Shown here: one piece after another, positions 9,439 to 17,400 of the stretch
Numbering within the stretch: position 1 is the first letter of the stretch
Layout: each line of letters opens with the position of its first letter
Assembly: GCA_934193515.1 (NCBI GenBank)
Contig: CAKPVJ010000006.1
Location: 1 to 64,000, forward strand
Length of the DNA: 64,000 nucleotides
Direction of reading: 5' to 3'
From: an uncultured Megasphaera sp.
GTDB lineage: Bacteria > Bacillota > Negativicutes > Veillonellales > Megasphaeraceae
Notes under the pieces: model-generated
Told to the model about the DNA's origin: nothing
The model's input: only the letters and a program-made list of their open reading frames with translations
Databases searched by the model: none
Made by a program: the position numbers and the translations under genes

Positions 9439-10464
9439 CTATATGATGCGTTTGAAACTTGGGAGATGGAGCAGGGCGTATTTGCAGAGCAAGCCGCCGT
9501 AAATACCTGTCAAAAGCAGTACGAGCAGTGCTTTGAGCCAAAAGGAAATGGTCAAAGGCTGCAGAAAATAAAAGGCATTAAGTATAATCGGTTCACTGAT
9601 AAAGTAGAACGGATAGGAAAAACGCGATGCCGCATGAGCTGTGTCTGCCTTGATGCGGTTCCACGTATGAAAGGCGGCTGTCAGTCCCAGCACGGCCGTC
9701 AAAGAAAGCAGTGTCTGCAGCAGCGGCAGCAGAAAAGGCACAGCCGTGGAGGGAGACAACGTCACGATACCGTATGTGGCGTTGACGACAAGAAAAGCAA
9801 AAAAGCAGCCTACTGGAGGTACATAGCCGTTGGCCGTAAACCAGCGATGGCGAAAGGCGTAAATGCCCAGGGCAAAATACAGTATGCCTATACACAGCCA
9901 ATCAACACGGGGCGGCAGAATGTGGACACTGGCCATATGCAGAGACGGCAGGCATGCCGTTCCATAGAGCAGCAGCGTGGAGAGTACGATAAAAAGGAAG
10001 AAGAACACTAGGCCGGGCTGCGACCGTACGCGATGCTGCAGCAGCTGGCGGTTTCCTTTTTTCAGCCCCATCAATACAATGCACAAGAGCAGAAGAAATC
10101 CCAAGAACCAATGCGTACTGACGGCATAGTGACTGCTGCCCCAGTTATGCAGATAAAACGCAGCAAAACCAGCTGTCCCGCCCTGCTGCAGATACGTTAT
10201 AAAGGCTTCTTCCGGCGCAAACAATACAGCGGCTGCCAGCCAGGGGAGGCCGATGCGCAGCCATTTGGCGTTAAAAAAGGAGCGGAATGTGTGAATCCGC
10301 AGTACAGACGCACTGAAATAGGCGCTGATAAACAAAAGAACTGGCAGAACAATGAAACTGCACCAGTCGTAAAACCCAGTCCATGAATGCAGTATGATTG
10401 CCAACATACCCAGCAGTACAGCTGCAGCCCGCAGCATATCTAAATACACAAGGCGATTATTCAT
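9439..10464 (-). CDS. Acyltransferase 3 family membrane protein
   Basis: A 341-residue protein with about ten hydrophobic segments and the acyltransferase-3 start (YLDMLRAAAVLLGMLAII, with a His two residues on). Members O-acetylate or otherwise acylate surface polysaccharides or lipids. A GAAGGG site precedes ATG 10464. It is divergent from mgtC across an intergenic region with a nested inverted repeat. The acceptor is unknown. Confidence 0.82.
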   Translation of the reverse strand: MNNRLVYLDMLRAAAVLLGMLAIILHSWTGFYDWCSFIVLPVLLFISAYFSASVLRIHTFRSFFNAKWLRIGLPWLAAAVLFAPEEAFITYLQQGGTAGFAAFYLHNWGSSHYAVSTHWFLGFLLLLCIVLMGLKKGNRQLLQHRVRSQPGLVFFFLFIVLSTLLLYGTACLPSLHMASVHILPPRVDWLCIGILYFALGIYAFRHRWFTANGYVPPVGCFFAFLVVNATYGIVTLSPSTAVPFLLPLLQTLLSLTAVLGLTAAFHTWNRIKADTAHAASRFSYPFYFISEPIILNAFYFLQPLTISFWLKALLVLLLTGIYGGLLCKYALLHLPSFKRII

Positions 10465-10480
10465 ATCAAACCCTTCTTTC

Positions 10481-10527
10481 TGAGAAACGGATAAGCAGCA
10501 AATAAAAATATTTGCTATGTTTTCTCA
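10481..10527. promoter_or_regulatory. Nested inverted repeat between divergent acyltransferase and mgtC genes
   Basis: Inner arms AGCAAATA and TATTTGCT are perfect around AAAA (10497-10516); outer arms TGAGAAA (10481-10487) and TTTCTCA (10521-10527) extend the symmetry. The inner repeat overlaps the proposed -35 of mgtC. It could be a repressor operator or an RNA hairpin in the acyltransferase leader. Confidence 0.5.
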
Positions 10528-10541
10528 CCTCTATATATTAT
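10512..10541 (+). promoter_or_regulatory. Possible mgtC promoter
   Basis: TTGCTA, 18-nt spacer, TATTAT on the plus strand, 60 nt before the mgtC start. The -35 overlaps the right arm of the inner inverted repeat. Confidence 0.4.
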
Positions 10542-10600
10542 AATACAATTATAAAGATTTCTTAACGAAACGCAAAAAAATATCGAAAGGAGTGGTGTTA

Positions 10601-11341
10601 ATGGTCATTACGACGGAAGACAGTATCCTTCGATTGTTTGTCGCCTTGATTTTGGGGGCGCTGATTGGATATGAACGACAGTCACAGAGCAAAGCGGCAG
10701 GCCTGCGGACGCATACGTTGGTATGCGTAGGTGCCTGCCTGTGCATGATTATATCCATCCATATTGCGATGGATGCGTTTTTTATGTACGGCTATCGCAA
10801 TTCCGATCCGGAACGCATTGCCGCGCAGGTCGTTTCCGGCGTCGGTTTTCTGGGAGCCGGCACGATTATGGCCAACCAAAAAGCGCGCAATGTACAGGGC
10901 TTGACAACAGCTGCCGGCTTATGGGCCGTAGCGGCTATCGGATTGGTTGTCGGGGCTGGGTATTTGATTGAAGCGATTACAGGGACGATCATGATTCTTA
11001 TTGTACTGACTGTTTTCGTGCAGTTTGATAAAATACTTAGTCTTCGCCACCGCAAAAAGTATGTTCTGCATATTTTTATGAAAAACACAGTAGGACAATC
11101 TCGACGGCTGTCGTCCTTTTTGCAGGAACAAAATTTGCGCGTGGAAAATTTTCACGTAGTATCAGAGGAAGAAGAAGATTCTATTGTCGAACTGCACGTA
11201 CTGATTTGGTCCAATCGGTGCATTGAACCCAGTGAAATCATTGGACAGCTGCTGGCTTTAAAAGGAATAACACGGGCTGGATGTGAAGTATTTCATGAAG
11301 AAAACAATCAGACTAAAGATACCAATGCATCTCATACATGA
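10601..11341 (+). CDS. mgtC: MgtC/SapB family protein
   Basis: A 246-residue protein with the MgtC N-terminal membrane domain: LFVALILGALIGYERQ, LRTHTLVCVGACLCMI, then VSGVGFLGAGTIM with the conserved GxGFLGAG motif and GLTTAAGLWAVAAIGLVVGAG. About 90 C-terminal residues form an ACT-like cytoplasmic domain. MgtC proteins are tied to growth at low magnesium, phosphate balance or control of ATP synthase; the exact role here is not visible. ATG 10601 is preferred over the upstream GTG because GAAAGGAG ends 8 nt before it. Family assignment is secure. Confidence 0.93.
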   Translation: MVITTEDSILRLFVALILGALIGYERQSQSKAAGLRTHTLVCVGACLCMIISIHIAMDAFFMYGYRNSDPERIAAQVVSGVGFLGAGTIMANQKARNVQGLTTAAGLWAVAAIGLVVGAGYLIEAITGTIMILIVLTVFVQFDKILSLRHRKKYVLHIFMKNTVGQSRRLSSFLQEQNLRVENFHVVSEEEEDSIVELHVLIWSNRCIEPSEIIGQLLALKGITRAGCEVFHEENNQTKDTNASHT

Positions 11342-11342
11342 T

Positions 11343-11388
11343 GGGCATATGACATGAAAATTTTTGCCATCATGCCCGCCTTTTTTTC
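11343..11388 (+). terminator. mgtC terminator (moderate)
   Basis: GGGCAT pairs with ATGCCC, with a competing CATGATGG/CCATCATG stem, followed by GCC and seven T. The stem is short for the loop size. Confidence 0.55.
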
Positions 11389-11468
11389 TTCAAAATTTTA
11401 AGATTACTGTTGCGCATTGAAAGAAAGATGCTTTCGTTTTACAACGTTAAATATTGCACCGATACATA

Positions 11469-11503
11469 GGGATTGCTGTTTCGTGCTGCAGTCCCATTTT
11501 TTT
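11469..11503 (+). terminator. Orphan intrinsic terminator upstream of the aminotransferase gene
   Basis: GGGATTGC pairs with GCAGTCCC (one G-T) and is followed by seven T. It is 128 nt after the mgtC stop, beyond that gene's own terminator, and before the aminotransferase promoter. The intervening bases hold no frame, so it is either a back-up terminator or the end of a short RNA. Confidence 0.65.
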
Positions 11504-11549
11504 ACATCGTTTGACGGTTTGGCACAACGTATATTGTGCTGACAGCCCG

Positions 11550-11579
11550 TTGACAACTTGCTGTATTTTTAGATATATT
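11550..11579 (+). promoter_or_regulatory. Aminotransferase gene promoter
   Basis: Perfect TTGACA, 18-nt spacer, TATATT. The predicted start falls in the first operator copy at 11580. A second candidate -10, TATAAT at 11652-11657, has no good -35. Confidence 0.55.
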
Positions 11580-11616
11580 TTGTATACAGTATTTTTGTCT
11601 TGTATACAGTATTTTA
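11580..11616. promoter_or_regulatory. Paired operator, two direct copies 20 bp apart
   Basis: TTGTATACAGTATTTT occurs at 11580-11595 and again at 11600-11615, exactly 20 bp (two helical turns) apart. Each has the perfect palindromic core TGTATACA, of the type bound by GntR-family dimers. They overlap the predicted start, which suggests repression. No GntR gene is in the window. Confidence 0.65.
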
Positions 11617-11711
11617 CAAGATAAAACATATGAATCAGGAATGGAACATAGTATAATGTAAAACATTGATAAAACCATAAGATGTAAAGATTTATTGGAG
11701 GGATTCGTATT

Positions 11712-12956
11712 ATGACAGTAATGGCAGCAGCAAGCAGAGAAGGGAAAAAAATTAATGATGTCGTTTCTTTTGCAGGAAATGAGGCGCGAAAAGCCATAGC
11801 GGCATATGGAGCCGATAAGGTAATTAATGCGACGATTGGCTGTTATGCAGGGGAAGACGAAGTATTGGGCTGCCTGCCTGTCGTTGAAAAACTGTACCGC
11901 AGTTTTCCTATTCGGGATTTCACGGCATATGCACCGCCTGTTGGCTTGGATGCATATCGGCAGGCCGCTATTAGTGAAACCTTTGAAGACCAGCGGCCGG
12001 AAGGCTATATCGATGCCATTGCGACAGCCGGCGGTACAGGGGCCGTTCATATTGCGATTGCCAACTATTCTGAAATTGGGGACAGCATCCTGGTGGCAGA
12101 TTGGCGTTGGAGCATTTACGAAGGCTTGAGCAATGAAGTGGGACGTTCCATGAAGACCTTTGCGCTGCTGGACAGCAATCAGGCGTTTAACATTGAATCG
12201 TTTTCTTCCGCAGTGGCAGATTTATTAAGCAAACAGGATTCCCTGCTCATCATCTTGAATACGCCGGCTAATAATCCGACTGGTTTTTCCTTATCAGAAC
12301 AGGATTGGACAGAAGTACTGGATGTCTGCCGTTTTCATGAAAAACAAGGCAAGCGCATTACGATTCTCGTAGATATTGCGTATATTGCCTATGCCGGTGA
12401 AAAAAATGAAGTACGGAAATTTATGAAGCAGTTCAGCAATTTGCCTAAAAATATCTTCGTGTTGGTGGCATACAGCATGTCCAAAGGCTATACGTTGTAT
12501 GGACAGCGTGCCGGCGCGCTCGTAGGCGTATCTTCGAGTAAAGACGTCATTGATGAATTTGTCGAAGTGGCCAAATATTCCGCCCGTACTGCCTGGTCCA
12601 ATGTCAATCGTGCGGCGATGACGCTGCTGATCAAGGTTCGCGGCGATAAGGCGCTGCAGGAAGAAATAGACAAAGAACGCCGTGCATTTTATGATTTGAT
12701 TGAAGCACGGGCAGCTATCTTTATGGAAGAAGCAAAGGAATGCGGCCTGCGCGTCGTTCCCTTCCAATCGGGATTTTTTATTGCCATTCCAGTCAAAGAT
12801 TCGACGGCTGTCTGTCGGGAACTGCAGAAAGAATTGATTTTCGGCGCGCCTGTCGATTTAGGCGTTCGTTTGGGTGTATGTTCTGTACCGAAAGCCAAAA
12901 TGAAAGGGCTGGCTGCCAAGATAAAAAAAGCAATTCAAGCAGTTGACCAATTATAA
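11712..12956 (+). CDS. Class I/II PLP-dependent aminotransferase
   Basis: A 414-residue fold-type I aminotransferase. NTPANNPTGFSLS is the substrate-carboxylate/PLP region, VDIAYIAYAG carries the Asp and Tyr that hold the cofactor, and SMSKGYTLYGQRAG contains Lys258, the PLP Schiff-base lysine, followed by the phosphate-binding Arg. It probably transfers an amino group between an aromatic or acidic amino acid and 2-oxoglutarate; specificity cannot be read from motifs. TTGGAGGG precedes ATG 11712. It appears to be monocistronic and is controlled by the paired TGTATACA sites upstream. Confidence 0.9.
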   Translation: MTVMAAASREGKKINDVVSFAGNEARKAIAAYGADKVINATIGCYAGEDEVLGCLPVVEKLYRSFPIRDFTAYAPPVGLDAYRQAAISETFEDQRPEGYIDAIATAGGTGAVHIAIANYSEIGDSILVADWRWSIYEGLSNEVGRSMKTFALLDSNQAFNIESFSSAVADLLSKQDSLLIILNTPANNPTGFSLSEQDWTEVLDVCRFHEKQGKRITILVDIAYIAYAGEKNEVRKFMKQFSNLPKNIFVLVAYSMSKGYTLYGQRAGALVGVSSSKDVIDEFVEVAKYSARTAWSNVNRAAMTLLIKVRGDKALQEEIDKERRAFYDLIEARAAIFMEEAKECGLRVVPFQSGFFIAIPVKDSTAVCRELQKELIFGAPVDLGVRLGVCSVPKAKMKGLAAKIKKAIQAVDQL

Positions 12957-12968
12957 AACTGCATACGA

Positions 12969-13063
12969 AACGAGCTGTTGTGCGGCAGCATGTACGCTTA
13001 CGGTAGACTGGGGTATGTCATTCCTGTCTCTGAGAGTATGTTCTGCCTGACCAACAGCTCGTT
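12969..13063 (+). other. Long nested stem-loop after the aminotransferase gene
   Basis: AACGAGCTGTTG (12969-12980) and CAACAGCTCGTT (13052-13063) are perfect 12-bp arms. Inside, a second 12-bp helix forms between GGCAGCATGTAC and GTATGTTCTGCC with a single mismatch and two G-T pairs. Both helices together enclose an approximately 34-nt apical region. The following TTATTGTTTT is a poor terminator tail, and a conventional terminator follows at 13094. It may be a structured RNA or a small mobile inverted-repeat unit. I saw no other copy in the window. Confidence 0.55.
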
Positions 13064-13093
13064 ATTGTTTTATAGTGAATCGTTTTTATACAT

Positions 13094-13117
13094 ACGGCGG
13101 ACAGGGCCGTTTTTTTG
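13094..13117 (+). terminator. Terminator downstream of the stem-loop
   Basis: ACGGC and GCCGT flank a 7-nt loop and run into seven T. The short stem with a strong tail makes it a reasonable end for the aminotransferase transcript. Confidence 0.7.
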
Positions 13118-13221
13118 TTATTTGCCATAAAGTCTTTAAGGATGACAGGCATTAATGGTATAATATACTAATGGCTTGATAGCCTGATTCGGGAAGACGA
13201 TTCCCGCTCAAGGAGGTATAT

Positions 13222-13920
13222 ATGTCAGAAATTCATATTTCGTTTTTAGCACACAGTGGTTTTGCCGTAGAAACTGCGACAAAAGTATTAGTATTTGATT
13301 ATTATAAAGATGACAAAAAAATAGTAGACGCCTATGCCAAAGGCAGCAAGCCCTTATGGTTTTTTATCAGCCATTGGCACGAAGACCATTTCAATCGGGA
13401 TATTGCCAAATTTGAAGCCCATACTCGTCATTATATTTACAATAACGATGTGCGGTTTCACTGCCAAGATACAAAAAAAATGCAATCTATGCGTTTATAT
13501 GATACAATACATATGGAAGATGCAATCATCACGCAATATGGTTCTACAGATGAAGGCGGTTCTTTTCTCGTACAGACGGACGGCTTGAAAATTTTTCATG
13601 CCGGCGACTTGAACTGGTGGCACTGGCTGGGAGATACAGATGCTAATAATGCCTTTGCCAAAGACAATTTTCATCGGGAAATGAAAAAAATAGCAGGACA
13701 GCAGGTAGACATTGCGTTTTTCCCTGTCGATGCGCGGCTGGAAGCGGCTCGTGAATGGGGCGTAACAGGCTTTTTACAGCACGTGACTGTTACCAAATGC
13801 CTTATTCCCATGCATTATTTTGGTACGCCGTGGACGCCATCTGACAAATTTAAAGCAGCATACGGTAACGTGCCTGTATGGATTCCTATTCATGAAGGAG
13901 ATGCCGTAGATATAAAATAA
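13222..13920 (+). CDS. MBL-fold metallo-hydrolase
   Basis: A 232-residue protein of the metallo-beta-lactamase fold. HWHEDH supplies His51, His53, Asp55 and His56 as the first metal site; FHAGDLNWW and the His in IPMHYFG supply further ligands. The substrate is unknown; UlaG-like lactonases are the nearest type I can suggest. CAAGGAGG precedes ATG 13222. The leader starts after TATAAT near 13159 and contains two small hairpins (GGCT/AGCC and GGGAA/TTCCC) just before the ribosome site. The next gene starts 27 nt downstream in the same direction. Confidence 0.85.
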   Translation: MSEIHISFLAHSGFAVETATKVLVFDYYKDDKKIVDAYAKGSKPLWFFISHWHEDHFNRDIAKFEAHTRHYIYNNDVRFHCQDTKKMQSMRLYDTIHMEDAIITQYGSTDEGGSFLVQTDGLKIFHAGDLNWWHWLGDTDANNAFAKDNFHREMKKIAGQQVDIAFFPVDARLEAAREWGVTGFLQHVTVTKCLIPMHYFGTPWTPSDKFKAAYGNVPVWIPIHEGDAVDIK

Positions 13921-13947
13921 ATACGAAATAACCAAAGGAGGACAAGC

Positions 13948-15222
13948 ATGACTGAATTACAGACGACGGCACAGCCAAGACGCAGTCAAATCGCTAATTA
14001 TATATTGATTATGGCAGCCATTATTCTGTTGCTGGCGTATCCGTTTCAAGATTTTTTCTGGGGCGGCTTATTGATGCATTTGGCAAGTGCGGCGCTCATT
14101 GGGGGGCTGGCAGACTGGTATGCCGTGACGGCACTGTTTCGCAAACCGCTGGGCATTTCTTTTAAAACGGCCTTGATTCCCAACAGCAAGGAACGAATTG
14201 CTGAAATGGCGCGCCATATGATAGAATGTGAAATCCTGACAGTTCCCAACATGTACAACGTTTTGAAACATCATCCCGTGTTGGGCGCAACGTTGGAATA
14301 TTTGCATACCGAAAAGGGATTTCAATCGGCAGAACGCGTTTTTGGCCAAATCTTAAATACCTTTTTATATACGATTGATATGAAAACTGTTGTCAAAGCT
14401 TTTTCCGGCTTGGGCGGCGATGCCATTGAAAAAGTCGATTTGGCACCGATTATGAGCAAAGCTATAAAAATCGGCCTGCGCGGTGAGTCAGGAAAAGATT
14501 TTCTGGACTTCATGATTTTGAATTTGGAAAATCTTGTCAAAAGCGACATCATGAAACAATATATCGGCGAAATTTATGAAGCATCGGTCATGCAGTATGC
14601 AAATCGGCACATGATGATTAAACTGCTGATTAAACCGATTTTAAAAAGTGAAATGTTTCGTCCTGATGTAGTAGCCGAAAAACTACAGGGAAAAGCATTG
14701 GAACTATTGGCAGAAGCGAAAAAAGAAGATTCCAAACAGCGGAAGCAGGCACTGCAGTATTTATGGAAACAGACCGAACAAATCAATTTCAACGAAGACT
14801 GGCGCAATCGGATTGACAGCTATAAAAATCGTATGTACCAGAGCCTGGTCACCCGGCCGGACACGCGGGAAGCATGGCAGCGGTACGTTCAAGATCCGGA
14901 CCGCCAAAAACGAGTCTGCACGGCAGCTGCCAAATATGTGATTCGCAAACTGGAAACGTGGCGTGAAAGCCCGGACCAAATCGAACAGATGAACCGCACG
15001 GCACTGGCTTTTGTAGCGCGTGAACTCAAACGGCTGCAAGTCTGGTTTGGCAAAACGGCAGAGGCTGAAATTATGAAATATGACGGCCAGTATTTGGCAC
15101 AACAGCTGGAAAACAGCGTGTGGTATGACCTGCAGATGATTCGTGTCAATGGTTCTCTCGTAGGGGCTGTGCTGGGCACGGTGATTTACCTTATCATGTA
15201 CGCCGTCAAAGGAGGTGTGTAG
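13948..15222 (+). CDS. DUF445 family membrane protein (first copy)
   Basis: A 424-residue protein with a hydrophobic N-terminal segment, then the DUF445 signature LIGGLADWYAVTALFRKPLG and a C-terminal hydrophobic segment preceded by MIRVNGSLVGAVLG. The middle is helical and charged. DUF445 proteins are membrane-associated and of unknown function. AAAGGAGG precedes ATG 13948. The following gene is a paralog whose ribosome site lies in the last codons of this one. Confidence 0.88.
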   Translation: MTELQTTAQPRRSQIANYILIMAAIILLLAYPFQDFFWGGLLMHLASAALIGGLADWYAVTALFRKPLGISFKTALIPNSKERIAEMARHMIECEILTVPNMYNVLKHHPVLGATLEYLHTEKGFQSAERVFGQILNTFLYTIDMKTVVKAFSGLGGDAIEKVDLAPIMSKAIKIGLRGESGKDFLDFMILNLENLVKSDIMKQYIGEIYEASVMQYANRHMMIKLLIKPILKSEMFRPDVVAEKLQGKALELLAEAKKEDSKQRKQALQYLWKQTEQINFNEDWRNRIDSYKNRMYQSLVTRPDTREAWQRYVQDPDRQKRVCTAAAKYVIRKLETWRESPDQIEQMNRTALAFVARELKRLQVWFGKTAEAEIMKYDGQYLAQQLENSVWYDLQMIRVNGSLVGAVLGTVIYLIMYAVKGGV

Positions 15223-15223
15223 C

Positions 15224-16507
15224 ATGACCTATCGACAGCGGGCCAATGCCATTTTAGGCTTGTCCTTTCTCTGTTTTATCTTGATTTTTTGGTGGTGGTA
15301 CACACACGACGTGAGTGTATGGGAAGAGCTTATCTTCTTCGTTATCCAATCGGCGCTGATTGGCAGTATTGCCGACTGGTTTGCTGTAACGGCATTATTT
15401 GACAAGCCCTTGGGATTTCCGTATCATACCGAATTGGTATACCGCAACCGCAATCAGATTATCGACAGCATGACGCGGATTATTTCAGAAAAATTACTGC
15501 AGCCGGATATGTGGCAGGAAAAGCTCTATCAAATTTCTTTTATGGATAAACTGATAGGCTGGCTGCGCGGCCCTAGTGGCAGAGAAAAATTCCGGTCGCT
15601 TTTATATGAAGTTGCCCAGCGAGCGTATCGCTATGCCCAGCAGGGCGCAATGCAGGATTCTATTGCATCTCATATCCGCAAATACCTGCGGCAGCAGCCG
15701 TTGGTCAGCTTTTTTCAGGACCGATTGATTTCTCTGCTGGAAGACCCCAACAGTCACATGTTTAATGATGCCATTGGTCTAGGAAAAGAAATCGTACAGA
15801 GTGATGATTTTGATGAAGTACTGGACCGGCTGATTCAGCAATGGATTGAAGAATCCAAGCATTCTACCGTGTCTATCATTACGCTGCAAAAATTTGTCGG
15901 CATTGTCGATACCCGTAAAATTGCCAAGGACATCAAAATGGGCATTTTGAAATGGCTGGAACAATGGGAACATGCCGAAGGCGAACAGCGGGAATGGCTG
16001 TGCCGCAAACTGGAACTGTTTTTGTATTCTATGAACGGCCAGCTGGCATACGGCGTACAAAACTGGCAGGACCAATTTGTTGCCTCCCTGCCGATAGAAC
16101 AATGGCTCAATGCCACCCAGCGTTCTGCCAAAGACTATTTCACCAAAGGCGATGAAGGCAAAGAAGAATTAAAAGATGTATTGGAAGAACAATTTCTCCA
16201 TTATCTAAAATACTGCAGCAGCCATCCGGAAATCAAAGAATGGCTGGATGAACAAATCCGCCGGGCCTGCAACGTGATTTTGGAACATGAACATTCCCTG
16301 ATTGCCGTAGCCGTTCGCGACGTATTATCCGGATTTGACAAACAAAAATTCAATCATTTCCTGGAAAGCAAAGTAGGCGAAGACTTGGCTTGGATTCGTA
16401 TTAACGGTGCCATCGTCGGCGGCACCATAGGATTAGTCGTATTTGCCGTCTTGCGCTTTATCTATCAGCCTATATTCGTGCCTTGGATTCGGCATCTGTT
16501 CTTATAA
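15224..16507 (+). CDS. DUF445 family membrane protein (second copy)
   Basis: A 427-residue paralog of the preceding protein with the same plan: N-terminal membrane segment, LIGSIADWFAVTALFDKPLG, a long helical region, and C-terminal WIRINGAIVGGTIG before a last membrane helix. The paired motifs at both ends suggest that the termini sit in one membrane. AAAGGAGG inside the end of the first copy drives ATG 15224, 1 nt after the upstream stop, so the two are translationally coupled and may form a heteromer (inference). Confidence 0.88.
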   Translation: MTYRQRANAILGLSFLCFILIFWWWYTHDVSVWEELIFFVIQSALIGSIADWFAVTALFDKPLGFPYHTELVYRNRNQIIDSMTRIISEKLLQPDMWQEKLYQISFMDKLIGWLRGPSGREKFRSLLYEVAQRAYRYAQQGAMQDSIASHIRKYLRQQPLVSFFQDRLISLLEDPNSHMFNDAIGLGKEIVQSDDFDEVLDRLIQQWIEESKHSTVSIITLQKFVGIVDTRKIAKDIKMGILKWLEQWEHAEGEQREWLCRKLELFLYSMNGQLAYGVQNWQDQFVASLPIEQWLNATQRSAKDYFTKGDEGKEELKDVLEEQFLHYLKYCSSHPEIKEWLDEQIRRACNVILEHEHSLIAVAVRDVLSGFDKQKFNHFLESKVGEDLAWIRINGAIVGGTIGLVVFAVLRFIYQPIFVPWIRHLFL

Positions 16508-16549
16508 GTTCAGATATATTCAAATGGACAACGTAACATCATAAAAAAT

Positions 16550-16601
16550 AAAGGACTGTGCATCAAGTAAAACATACTTCATGCAGCAGTCCTTTGTTTT
16601 T
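16550..16601 (+). terminator. Terminator after the DUF445 pair
   Basis: AAAGGACTG and CAGTCCTTT pair, with extra GCAT/ATGC pairing inside, followed by GTTTTT. Confidence 0.8.
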
Positions 16602-16650
16602 GCGCAGTTCATATAACTGACAACGTTTCGATTGCTTTACAGCTGTTTCC

Positions 16651-16854
16651 TTATGGTTGGGATGATGAGGAAGACAAAATTTGTTTTTTATAATAATCCC
16701 ATTGTGAAGAAGGTATTTTGAGTGCAGTCATAGCATTTTCGATAGAAAGATTCAGGCTTTCCATTAACATTTTGATATCTTCCAGACGCCCTTCACGCAA
16801 TCCTTCACGCCGACCTTCTTCTTTTTTATCGTGCAGTAATAATTCAAAATGCAT
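16651..16854 (-). pseudogene. C-terminal remnant of an Rpn-type (PD-(D/E)XK) nuclease/transposase
   Basis: A 67-residue frame with a good ribosome site (GAGGTGAG). Its sequence, EEGRREGLREGRLEDIKML followed by a helix, matches the usual charged tail of Rpn recombination-promoting nucleases, but the catalytic domain is missing. The same frame stays open about 20 codons further upstream and still reads like this family before a TAG near 16915. I read it as a decayed copy. It could also be a small protein in its own right. Confidence 0.55.
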
Positions 16855-17400
16855 AAACTCACCTCGTATCTTTTCATCACATTTGATTTTTAAAACTTCT
16901 GTGATGAACTAAACCGTTCCTTACTGTGTCCTGCTGCCTGCTGTTTAGGCATCATGACCTTACGACCCAATCGTAACATATGTTTGCGGGGTGCGTCAAT
17001 GGTAAAATATTGTCTTGATAAATTGGCAAAAGATATGTCGGTTGCCGGCTCTTATCGTTTTTTCATCTTGAAAAGGGAAGAGAATTTCTTTTCAAGACCT
17101 GGATTTTTCTATATAATAGATATAGGCATAGTATGAATCACCTTTTGACAGAAAGGAAATGATGATAGTATGCCTAATTTTTTTGGAATAATGCGACTAT
17201 AATTCTTAAAAGATGAGCCGTATTTCACGTTGTACCACTAGTTTTTTATTCATAGAAAAGAGATGATTTGCTAAAACTTCCCGCTTGTGTAAAAAAACGT
17301 ACCACTTATGCACTTTTTTTCTACACCTTGTGAATATTCGATATAATGCAAACAAGAAAACAAACGTCTTTCTATAAAAGACAGAAAGGAGGAACCGATC
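16855..17400. other. Long gene-poor region before the adhesin regulator
   Basis: About 545 bp without a convincing gene. It holds the inverted repeat CTTGAAAAG/CTTTTCAAG (17067-17096), a candidate plus-strand promoter TTTTCA-N17-TATAAT ending near 17116, a TTGACA at about 17147, a possible 10-codon frame at 17170-17202 behind AAAGGAAA, two copies of GTACCACT 66 bp apart (near 17233 and 17299), and a likely regulator promoter (TCTACA-N16-TATAAT ending about 50 nt before the ATG). None of the small frames resembles AgrD. Confidence 0.4.
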
